This document shows, piece by piece, positions 55,835-64,000 of a DNA stretch of 64,000 nt; positions within the stretch are counted from its first letter, which is position 1, and each line of letters starts with the position of its first letter. The notes beneath the pieces are model-generated. The model saw nothing but the letters and a program-made list of their open reading frames with translations. It had not been told where the DNA came from and searched no databases. Made by a program: the position numbers and the translations under genes. Origin of the DNA: Crambe crambe (lineage: Eukaryota; Porifera; Demospongiae; Poecilosclerida; Crambeidae); NCBI GenBank assembly GCA_963924555.1, contig OZ004598.1, forward strand, positions 4,810,858 to 4,874,857. Direction: 5' to 3'.

Positions 55835-57036
55835 TTAGTCTGATTTAACAAGGACAGGCTGGTTCACGAATTCTTCTCCATGTTTATACACATACACCAA
55901 AGTTCCGATCACAGCTGCCCCCCAAAACAAGATGTAGACCAACTGAAGGATGGGGTTTGCTGTAATGAATATCCCATAATATTATAATTATGCCCAAAGA
56001 GAAAGAAGATTCATATTGACTTACTGCTGGGCATTAAGAGACTCATAAATAGCATGGATAAGCCAATAAGTATCACCACCGGTAACTACATACATAATAT
56101 CATTACATCGATACATTGATACTTGTACAGTGATGGAACCTCCCACTTGGGACCCAGCCTCTTGTCCTTTGCAAAGAGGTTGGCCTCTTTCAGAGGTTAT
56201 CCTTTGTTCAGAGGTTGGTCCTCTTTCAGAGTGTCCTTTATCGAAGGTTCCACTGTGTCCTACTAACTTACCAGAGTGACTCTCCAAGAGCGATGGAATT
56301 GTTTCCTTGGGTCTCCCCAAGGATTGACCACATAATTCCCTAGGAATAAGTCCAGGGAGTCCTACAACGGAGCAAAGGAAGGACCAGATCCAGATCATAT
56401 CGTAAGGAAAGGTTCTTTCTCACCTGTCTAAAGCCGTCTGAAAAGTTATTGTAAAAGTATCGGACCAAAGAGTTATAACCATCGTTCAATGCACCTGTAA
56501 TAGTCCTTTTCCCAGTCCTAGAGAAGTTAGGAAAACAATAACAACAACAAAAAGGTAAATTGAGAGGGTCTAGTTTATTATCAGGGACACACCGAGTGAA
56601 GTCTGTTTTCAAAGCTCCAGTGCCTGCATATTGCTTGGCACAATAGTCAGCATTGTCTGCCCAAACTATAACAAGAAGGAAAGAATAATATCATGGAGTA
56701 AACAGGAGAGAAGGAGGAAAGAAGACAAGAGGAATCTGATAAAATAACAATAAAAGTAAAAGCTCATCAAGTAATTTTACCATTCATAAAGATCGTGTTG
56801 AACTGAGTTTTATCTTCTATCTTCTCTTTTTCTGTCATTATTTGCATCTTCTACTCCATGCGATATGAGACAGACGTAGTAATTCAATATGGAAGAACAT
56901 AATTATTTAGAGGGGTTTAGGGTTGCATCTTTTGATGTTACAAGGTAGTTGAACCACTCCACACTCATACACCATCATTAAAACTTTTACACTGAATTTC
57001 CCCACCTACGAGAACTTTAGCGTGCTTTTGGGTCTG

Positions 57037-57070
<34 letters not shown>

Positions 57071-60000
57071 GGCTACTATGTACCTGTAGCTGAGAGAGTA
57101 TACTTCTCTTTGCTAACATGCTCTGGACTACGTTGGTTCTGTCCAAGCAGTCGATGCAGTTTGTCCGAAAGACTCCTTGTTGCACATTCACAACAGCATC
57201 ACCAACAGCCATGAAATACCTGTTTTGGGGGGGGGGAGGGAGGAGGGGGAGAGGGAGGGAGGGAGAGGGAGGAGAGGAGAGGAGAGGAGAGGAGAGGAGA
57301 GGAGAGGAGAGGAGAGGAGAGGAGAGGAGAGGAGAGGAGAGGAGAGGAGAGGAGAGATTAGCATCTACATACAGTTACATCCATTGTAATGACCCACGAG
57401 AATTCATTCTGCTGTTGTTCCAGCCTGTCCATCAAGATGGAGAGACGATACCACCTCATCTTACTGCACTCCTTATGGAAGTCAAAGGCCTCATAGCTGC
57501 AAGTGGTGGGGAGGGGGAGAAGGGGGAGGGAGGAGAGGGGGAGGGGGAGGAGGGAGGAGAGGGGTGAAGGGGGGAGGGAGGAGAGGGGTGAAGGGGGGAG
57601 GGAACAGTGGAAGGGAGGAGGGAGGAGAGGGGTTAAGAGGGGGAGGGAACAGGGGAAGGGAGGAGGGAGGAGAGGGGTTAAGAGGGGGAGGGAACAGTGG
57701 AAGGGAGGAGGGAAAGGGGAGGGGGGAGGGAACAGGGGAAGGGAGGAGGGAAAGGGGAGGGGGGAGGGAACAGGGGAAGGGAGGAGGGAGGAGAGGGAGG
57801 TTAAGAGGGGGAGGGAAACATGGGAAGAGGGAGGAAATATGGGAGATGAGGTGGTGGAAGGAACAGTAAAACCATACACACACTTTAGAAAAAAAGATTT
57901 CGGGTGACTTACTTCACTAAGCAATTGGACAAAGAGGCCACATACTTCTTAAATGTTTCCCCGAGATTTTTCTCAGATCCTTTCTGATCAATCTGAACAG
58001 TATAATTATAATGACACAGTAACTCATACCAGGAGTACTTATGTCGTAAAGAACCCACCAAGTTAACGACTACTTGCTGTCCGTAGTTCACAATTTGCTC
58101 ATCAAAGTGTCTCTGCATCCCATTCAACTACAAAGTGTTCATAATAATGATAATCATATTATTATGTTGGCCCCTTTTAATTATTTTAAACACACTATAG
58201 TGTCGAAGACATGATCTAGTATGCCAATTCAAGATCTAACCTCGTGCCCAGGCCTGCTTAAAAACCCAAACCTGGGTACAGGGATATGAACCTACACCAA
58301 CCTAGCTACATCGTGCCCAGGCCAGCTTAAAAAGCCAAACCTGGGTACAGGGATATGAACCTACACCAACCTAGCTTCTCAGTTTCACTACTTACCTGGT
58401 TCGCAGAACTTTTGAGGAGAGGTTTAGGTTTGTACTTCAACGTTGGCTTCTGGGACCAGTGCAGAGGGATGGAGCCACGAGTCTGAACCAAACAAGCAAG
58501 CAACACTTGATGACTGCATGGGTTTATCTAATGGCTACCTGAACAAATGAGGCTTTGTACTGTTTATGGAAAACGATCTGTTCTGTTTCTACATAGTTTG
58601 CAACATGGCCATCCTGGTTGACACCACGCATAAAGTACCTCACACCTGAATCAATGGACAGATGGAATATTAGTATAGCTGTTCTTCCAGAGGGACTCCA
58701 GGTCTGACACAGTGCTCAAACCCATTTCACATTACCTGCTCTATAACTGCTCCTTCTGGAGATCACGATGAAGACAAAGCTCTGTCCGTTGACGGTGGAA
58801 TTAGTGATGGAGATAAACCCATGAACAACAGGAACTATGAACCGTCTCAGTTCCACCTGCACTACAAGGTCTCTCATTATGTGACTGTTCCACACGAATC
58901 TCTCGTCTGCCCTCTCATAGAGGGACAGCTTCAAGAAATTGGGCTTGGTCTGAAGGCACTGGTTTTTCCTCTGAATGGAGTGAGTGAGGTCATACTTATT
59001 GGAGTAATAAAAACCAGGAGTGTCCAACACGCGACGAATCATTCCCAAGTAGGTCTGATTCTCCTTTTCCTGTGTAACATCAAAAGAAAAAAAATTTTTT
59101 TCAAAACTACGAAATCCGTGAAAATTCCCTACGGAGGTAGCAAGCAAAGGAATATTTCCTCTTGGAGTTGTGGAGCATAAATAATGCACCATCATTACTA
59201 TAAATTCCAGCTGCTACCTAAAAGGGGTGTGGTCTCACCTGTGACTCGGAGAGGTGGTGCGTGGACCGGTTGAAAGAGATGATCTCAAATCCAGAGGCCT
59301 CAAAGATACTGTGGTCTTCAATCTTCCCGACTAACTTTCTCTTCGTGGCCACGATAAGATAAGGTCCTACAGAAATAATTCATCTAACTATTACAGTGAA
59401 TTGCAAGTTGGTTGTCCAAATGTAAAGCACTGCAATAAAAACTTGCACCTATTGAGGAAAAGCCACACATCTATTCAGGAACAGCCTTAAGTTTACACAG
59501 CTCCTTTAGATTTTGCATCTTTTGGACAACCAACTTGCAATTCAGACTTGCACAAGCATCCTACTACAATGTTATCACAAGTTACCACACTTCATTGATG
59601 TGACCCAAGTTTGGTTAACTACTGCAACTGTACTACTAAAGACCCATAGCAACCAGATTAATACTATTATCAGCCCAAATAATACATTCTCTTTGCCAGC
59701 TCAATAATATAGTCTTGGATGGATTGTGCCTGTCCATTATTTACTACTAGTCTGGCAGCGCTAACCCTTCAAGAAAAAGGGAGGTAAAGGGTCAGTCCAG
59801 ACTATTGTTTTACCTCCAAGAAGATGGATGATGCCCATCAGCAAATACACTTCTTTATAGTTTATTGATTGAGCATATGCCACATCTGGTGACACCAGGG
59901 AAATATCTAGAGTCTGCCTGTTGATCTCCAAGGCTTCTGAGTTTCCCTGGCCTGCTGGGACTAGGTAAAACTTCTCATCCGTGCTGATGCTAGAAAGGAG

Positions 60001-60075
60001 GCATGCACTTTCATGAGCTCAATGGTGGTTCTAGATCACTTACAGTCTATATTCTCCATGAGTCAGTGCCTCCAT
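55835..60075 (-). CDS. SACM1L: SAC1 phosphoinositide phosphatase
   Basis: ER/Golgi membrane phosphatase that removes phosphate mainly from PI4P. Sixteen exons: 60044-60075, 59814-59989, 59239-59366, 58736-59069, 58539-58645, 58396-58482, 58059-58127, 57913-57992, 57398-57496, 57084-57219, 56781-56847, 56593-56665, 56424-56517, 56272-56361, 56025-56085 and 55835-55959. They give 585 residues against 587 in human. Landmarks: [109 protein letters not shown], the CX5R loop [30 protein letters not shown] and [17 protein letters not shown]. Two C-terminal hydrophobic segments (exons 15 and 16) fit the membrane anchor. Intron 7 (57993-58058, 66 nt) is stop-free and frame-preserving. Introns 8 and 9 carry long polypurine tracts. 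Shares its upstream region with mL52. Confidence 0.97.
56127..56258. mobile_element. Dispersed 'gtcctctt' TIR repeat, copy in SAC1 intron 14
   Basis: Starts 'acagtgatggaacctccc', then 'acttgggacccagcctcttg', tandem 'gaggttggtcctctttcaga' units, and ends 'gaaggttccactgtg'. One of the better preserved family members. Confidence 0.8.
57039..57068. repeat. (CT)n microsatellite, SAC1 intron 10
   Basis: About 15 CT units. On the SAC1 sense strand this is (GA)n. Confidence 0.97.
57226..57356. repeat. Polypurine minisatellite (GGAGA)n, SAC1 intron 9
   Basis: A G run of about 10 is followed by a regular 'ggaga' pentamer repeat, about 130 bp with almost no pyrimidine on the plus strand. It starts 7 bp from the exon 10 acceptor. 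Confidence 0.97.
57505..57860. repeat. Polypurine tract, about 350 bp, SAC1 intron 8
   Basis: G/A-rich repeat with units such as 'gggagggaggagaggggtga' and 'gggagggaacaggggaaggg'. ORFs rich in Pro/Ser or Gly/Arg/Glu through it are artefacts. Next to the exon 9 acceptor. Confidence 0.95.
58242..58378. repeat. 69-bp tandem duplication, SAC1 intron 6
   Basis: 'tcgtgcccaggcctgcttaa' through 'caccaacctagct' is repeated directly with three or four changes at 58311-58378. Confidence 0.92.
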
Positions 60076-60079
60076 CTTC

Positions 60080-60135
60080 TCGCTCTTCTCGATCTCTAGC
60101 TCTTCTCGATCTCTAGCTCTTCTCGATCTCTAGCT
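60080..60135. repeat. 17-bp repeat, three copies, SAC1 5' leader
   Basis: On the minus strand 'agctagagatcgagaag' occurs three times in tandem just upstream of the SAC1 ATG at 60075. A possible acceptor (gttgt gcag) precedes it, so it may be 5' UTR. Confidence 0.85.
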
Positions 60136-60496
60136 CTGCACAACAAACAAAGCCAAGTCACACACCTCGCAATGGGAGGTTAAAGGTCAACGTTGATTAA
60201 AAGTAATATCAGATTTTAATTCGGATAATTAGAAAGGAAAATCACCACTATGTTCTCTGTTTTAAGGTCCTCTACCTTGCTCAGTAGAGCTTTCAGACCA
60301 ATTATATATACCCAGGGGGCTTCTATAAAATCCTGTAAGTCCGTAGGGGGATCATAAGATTTTGCTATCAAGTGCAAAAAATACAATTATAGATCATGTG
60401 ACCCTGGTAGGACAGGCTGGAGAAAAATGGAGACTAAGGTTCTTGAATTTTTATGAATCTGTGCTAAACTATCATTGCATACTTATATTTGTGCAG

Positions 60497-60996
60497 TAAT
60501 GGACTCTCTCGCAGTGGCAATGAGTCTGGATCGCTGACGGATAAACCTGATTGGACCTTCGTTGGTAATAAAAGTTAGAACTTGGAGTAAACCTTTTCAC
60601 TTAGTTCTACGTAACTCACTTGCATGTATGGATGACTGTATATTGTGTATTGTATCCTCTAGTGCAGTACACAATCTCATCCTTGCATGCACATGGAAAT
60701 CATACAGTTCTGTTCTTTGTAGATGGTAGACCTCCTGTTCTGGGTGGAGGCCAGAAGAAAAGACATGTCAAACAGTTCGCTTTTAGTGTAAGATGAATTA
60801 TTGTTTTTTTTCCTTCCTTTTATTCTTTCTTTCATGTCTTCTTCTTACTCCAAATATAACTTTCCAGAAAAGAATCAAGAAATTGCTGGGTGAAATAGAT
60901 CTAGCCAAGGCATTAGAAGATGCTAAGGCACCACCACCACCTGAGGGAAACATTGAGTCACATGATCATCATCAAACACATGGTACTGCAAGATAA
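60497..60996 (+). CDS. MRPL52: Mitochondrial ribosomal protein mL52 (first exon unresolved)
   Basis: Large-subunit mitoribosome protein. Three exons read confidently: 60497-60564, 60723-60787 and 60868-60996 (stop TAA at the end). They encode SLTDKPDWTFVDGRPPVLGG, then QKKRHVKQFAFSKRIKKLLG and EIDLAKAL. This matches the mL52 core (DLPDWSFADGRPAP, GQLRRKAER, FAR, EID). A His-rich tail ends HDHHQTHGTAR. The start exon lies further left. ATG at 60250 opens a presequence-like MFSVLRSSTLLSRAFR, but its obvious donor near 60338 is in phase 1 while exon 60497 needs phase 2. I therefore leave the 5' end open. A donor after TTTTAAG near 60266 would fit the phase. Shares the gap with SAC1. Confidence 0.8.
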
Positions 60997-61657
60997 ATCT
61001 AGCTGTAAAGCAACATCTGTATAGCTTAGTATGATTGTATGCACTTATCATCATTATCTAACTTGATAGGATAATATTTGAGCTCAGTATGAATGTATGC
61101 ACTTCACGGTCTGCCAACGTACTTCGACTTACACTAACAACACAAAACTCGAGGCGCGTGTCCCCAGTCAGAGGTCTCTTACAAGACATGTGTTTCAGTT
61201 TCCACTTGAATATACATCTAATGCATCATATTGCAACTGTAGTCGACGCTGTGCAGGTAGCAGAGTTGTGTCTATCAGTTTCCTAGCCTCACACCGAGTT
61301 TGTTTGGTAGATTTGGCGGTACATCTAACGATTATGATGTTAGCATCTAATGGACCCGTAACGATTATGATATTAGCGTCTAATGGACCCGTATAAGTAG
61401 TTCCAGGGTTAAAGAAAACATAAACATAAACATGACAGCTACGAAATGACTAGATATGATGTTGATCTAATAAAGCATAACTCTAGACTAGTGTACTGCT
61501 CCTCACAAACAACGCTCCAAAGGAAGAAGTATCTTTAAAATCATGAGTGGTTTATCGTGAGTTAGCTAGCTAACTATTCTATTCTATTTATTAGCAGTAT
61601 CACATGTTTAGGCTCACCTATTGTGACAATGTGAACCACCTGAAAGACAGAATAATT
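60997..61657. other. Gap downstream of mL52
   Basis: A 660-bp stretch with a 36-bp tandem duplication and no convincing gene. ORFs at 61089 and 61097 overlap in different frames and have no domain. Confidence 0.55.
61312..61402. repeat. About 36-bp tandem duplication
   Basis: 'taacgattatgatgttagca' plus 'tctaatggacccg' occurs twice with two changes. Confidence 0.85.
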
Positions 61658-61900
61658 ATGACCAGCATTGTCTATGAAGTGGGCTCGTGTGGGGAAAATG
61701 AAAAAAATCAGACTTATACAAGATGCAAGAGAGAAGGCTATAAGGGTGTCCTTGTATTTGCAAAGACAGCTGACAGGGAAGAGGCTGTTGGTGCTCTTAA
61801 AGGTCATTGTGCAAGTAAAGGTCACAAGAATATTGTCTTTGGTACAGCTCCTGATCCCAGTTGCTCTGGATGGGTCTATGTCGCGGGGAAAAATTTTTGA
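61658..61900 (+). CDS. Small hypothetical ORF, 80 residues
   Basis: An intronless ORF starting MTSIVYEVGSCGENEK and ending GWVYVAGKNF. An in-frame ATG at 61604 would add 18 residues of poorer composition. It contains four Cys, an EGYKGVLVFAKTADREEAV segment, and a balanced, globular-looking composition unlike random frames nearby. I do not recognise the family. It lies between mL52 and the PTB-like gene on the same strand. It might be an exon of a larger gene or a small stand-alone protein. Confidence 0.4.
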   Translation: MTSIVYEVGSCGENEKNQTYTRCKREGYKGVLVFAKTADREEAVGALKGHCASKGHKNIVFGTAPDPSCSGWVYVAGKNF

Positions 61901-62030
61901 AAAAAGACAAGTCACTTTATTAATTATGCCTTATGGTTAACATTTTCATTATTAAGCTTAGGGGTGGGACCGTATACTGCACATGCGCATAATACAGCGT
62001 CCTCCCGTAAAGAAGAGGACTCGTAGAATC

Positions 62031-62671
62031 ATGAATGTATTTAGCAAACTGAAGAGGAAAATCAGACAGAAGATAGCAGTCAGCAAATCTAACACAATAC
62101 CAGCGAGCAGCAGTGAGCAACATAACTCCACCTTTAAGTTACAGGTAGCTAAAAGCTGAACTCTTTTTCTCAAAAGTTTTTGACTGGGTCTTAAAATGTT
62201 CATCCTGCAGCTGGTCAATTTACGTCTGTACTCTGAAGAAGTAGATTCATTGTTTTGTGTCACTGTTGTCAGTGATCACCTAGTATGTCCAAACAAAGGA
62301 CTTCCAGTTACAGTCGACATAGATAAAGACACCATGGAAGTCACCTGGGTTGACAAAAATAGCAACTCCCATGTTTTGTGCAGTCATCCTTTGCATACCA
62401 TCACTTATCAGTTCCACACGAGCTTCAAGCCGAGGCTGTATGGGTACACTGCAACTTGGGGGAACAAAAAGATATGCCTCGTCTTTCAAGCTCCATTATT
62501 CAGCAGAATAAAGGTAAAGTGTGCAATATAATAACAATAATTATAGCTACCCCCTTAATCCACAGCATGATGATAGCCTCCTTTTATTCCATGCAGGGCA
62601 TAAAGATCAGACAATACTATGATAAAATGCTTCAGTGTTACAGTGTACCTCATGTGTCTAAAGTCAGTTGA
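62031..62671 (+). CDS. Small PTB/PH-like domain protein
   Basis: Three exons, 62031-62144, 62211-62513 and 62597-62671, all phase 0 with good GT-AG sites, give 212-residue-free simple total of 163 residues. The N-terminus (MNVFSKLKRKIRQKIAVSKS) is short and very basic. The body reads like a PTB fold: VTVDIDKDTMEVTWVDKNSN, HPLHTITYQFHTS, RLYGYTATWGNKKICLVFQA, with a C-terminal helix IRQYYDKMLQ. The order strand, strand, 'gYia', 'clvFqa', helix is the usual late part of PTB domains, so it is probably an adaptor, but the call is by eye. An NRF1-like GCACATGCGC lies about 50 bp upstream. Confidence 0.6.
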
Positions 62672-62707
62672 ATAAACAACTTATTTTTCAGCTCATTAAT
62701 GTATAAT

Positions 62708-62845
62708 ACAGTGGAACCTCCGAATGATGGACACATTGGGGACCCAGCCTTTTGTCCTTTGTAGAAAGGTTCTCTTTTTGGGAAGAGACAGTGTATCATA
62801 CAAGAAGTCCTTTCCTCTTTTCCTTTATCGGCAGTTCCACTGTAG
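62708..62845. mobile_element. Dispersed 'gtcctctt' TIR repeat, best-ended copy
   Basis: Starts 'tacagtggaacctccgaatg' and ends 'ggcagttccactgtag'. The ends are inverted repeats bounded by TA. The interior has 'ggggacccagccttttgtcc' and 'tttgtagaaaggttctcttt'. Lies just downstream of the PTB-like gene. Confidence 0.8.
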
Positions 62846-63169
62846 CTAGTTGTAGCAACATTACTGCCTCATCTATCACTGACTTAACTTTTATATTTTT
62901 TCAAGAGTGAAGCAGAATGCAACCTGCAGAATGCACACTTCACTATCACTACTCAAGAAAGAAATAAAGGAGTAAAAATTAACACCAGAACTAGAAAGAC
63001 TCACAGTGTTGATCAATTCACATAAAAATCATTATCTTTTCTCAATAATAGGGATCTAGATATTAAAGAGACCTACTGTATATGTAAGGATGCATTGGTT
63101 AGTTGAGATTGTATCAGAAAGGACTGTAATTGAGAGACTGGCTGTATAATTATTGAGATTCTCATAACC
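62846..63169. other. Gap between PTB-like and C2 genes, nothing seen
   Basis: About 320 bp of A+T-rich sequence with no supported feature; probably 3' UTR of the minus-strand C2 gene. Confidence 0.5.
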
Positions 63170-63687
63170 TCATAACCGTTTAATTGTGTGTCTTTTGATC
63201 TGAATTCTTTCAAATAACTTCTTGTTAGACCGTTGCAGCTCGACAATGTCATGGTCGTGGACTTCAATCCTTGCTTCTATCTCCTTGAACACTGCTGATT
63301 TATCTTGCAGGAATAGAGTAAGAGTTGAGTTCATTCTCTCGGGGATGTTTGTTTGAGAGAGTGTGTCTACGTGCTCGTAGAGTTGAGGAATCTCTATCCC
63401 CTGTACCGCACTCATACCTAGAACACTGTTAGTGTCGTCCTCACACACGACTACCAGTAAGACGGCACCAATATTCATCAAAGCATCCTGTCCTGCAGGT
63501 CTGTCCAGTAAATAAAAACAATAACTCACCACTCAAGAGTGCAGCTCTAGCTCTTACAGTCTGAACTCCTCCCCATAAAATGGGTTATTGGTTTTTTTGA
63601 CGACTGGTGTCTTGTTACTTTTCTTGGCACATTGAGGAAATAACCAGTCGGGCAGTAAGTACACCTCCACATATGTGTTCATTTGAG
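63170..63687 (-). CDS. C2-domain protein, last two exons (5' part beyond window)
   Basis: Exons 63558-63687 and 63170-63500 join in phase 2. The first gives MNTYVEVYLLPDW, then NKTPVVKKTNNPFYGEEFRL, which is the classic C2 pattern (YVxxYLLPD, KTxVxKkTxNPxxxExF). The second begins PAGQDAL, has LLVVVCEDDTNSVLGMS, the late C2 strands, and then a charged helical tail (KSAVFKEIEARIEVHD, LQRSNKKLFERIQIKRH) likely to form a coiled coil, ending at a stop at 63170. Further exons must lie to the right of position 64000 or in 63690-64000, where I saw none. The protein family is not identified. Confidence 0.65.
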
Positions 63688-64000
63688 CTATGTGAATACA
63701 TAACAATTAGAGTCTCAGTAGCTACTTTTCAGCTAACTATTATTATAGGAAAGAAAGGGAGTGTTAGTTATATGCAGCTATTAGACAGTTCCAAACAAAT
63801 CACTTGTTTAATTTCTTATAAGCAGGCAGGACAAAATAAACTTAAACATAAACTACTTCAGTATACTATGCACCATGTTTATATGGTCATGTGTTCTAGT
63901 ATACAGAGAAACAGGAGTATACTGGGATCTAGTATACAAAGATAAACAGCAGTATACTGAGGATATACAAGTTTAATTCTGTCAAAATAGGGCAGGGAAA

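Noticed and set aside
57118..57924. Long Gly/Arg/Glu and Pro/Ser-rich ORFs
   Set aside because: They run through polypurine repeats in SAC1 introns. The real exons 9 and 10 are on the minus strand in other frames.

Overview
The window is animal nuclear DNA. Every recognisable protein is a metazoan orthologue, and almost all are split by GT-AG introns. Many introns are only 50-100 bp. Genes are packed tightly, often with only 100-300 bp between start codons, and A+T-rich microsatellites and small terminal-inverted-repeat (TIR) elements fill the long introns. Divergence from human and this compact style suggest an early-branching animal, most likely a demosponge. The phylum is an inference from style, not proven from the sequence.

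Layout: WWOX (1-7494, minus; its last codons lie left of the window), MAF1 (8364-18397, plus), an intronless large-Maf-type bZIP factor (20029-20844, minus), glutathione synthetase GSS (21930-36220, plus; one 10.7-kb intron), SCCPDH-like oxidoreductase (36888-39343, minus), an MPPED1/2-type metallophosphoesterase (39450-41010, plus), nucleoporin SEH1 (41349-43690, minus), an intronless Gig2/PARP-like ADP-ribosyltransferase-fold protein with a Cys-rich tail (43836-44456, plus), EEPD1 (44681-47730, minus), ECI2 with an N-terminal ACBP region (48031-50206, plus), AHCY (50410-52309, plus), two further ECI2 paralogues lacking ACBP (52517-53803 and 54085-55453, minus), SAC1 phosphoinositide phosphatase (55835-60075, minus), mitochondrial ribosomal protein mL52 (about 60497-60996, plus; first exon unresolved), a small unassigned ORF (61658-61900, plus), a PTB-like small protein (62031-62671, plus) and the 3' exons of a C2-domain gene (63170-63687, minus) running off the right edge. 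Exon models were checked by hand: the exon lengths reported keep the reading frame throughout.

Organisation: the genes form a run of head-to-head pairs sharing short promoters (WWOX/MAF1, bZIP/GSS, SCCPDH/MPPED, SEH1/Gig2-like, EEPD1/ECI2, SAC1/mL52). CRE-, NRF1- and E-box-like sites lie in these gaps. The genes do not form one pathway. Several are metabolic housekeeping: GSS for glutathione, AHCY for the methylation cycle, and three ECI2-type enzymes for unsaturated fatty-acid oxidation. Others handle transcription (MAF1, Maf bZIP), nuclear pores (SEH1), lipid signalling (SAC1) or DNA repair (EEPD1).

The most interesting items are the Gig2-like protein, the ECI2 triplication around AHCY with a Glu-to-Asp change at the presumed catalytic position in one copy, an MPPED with an intact metal-site His, and several families of TA-bounded non-autonomous elements.
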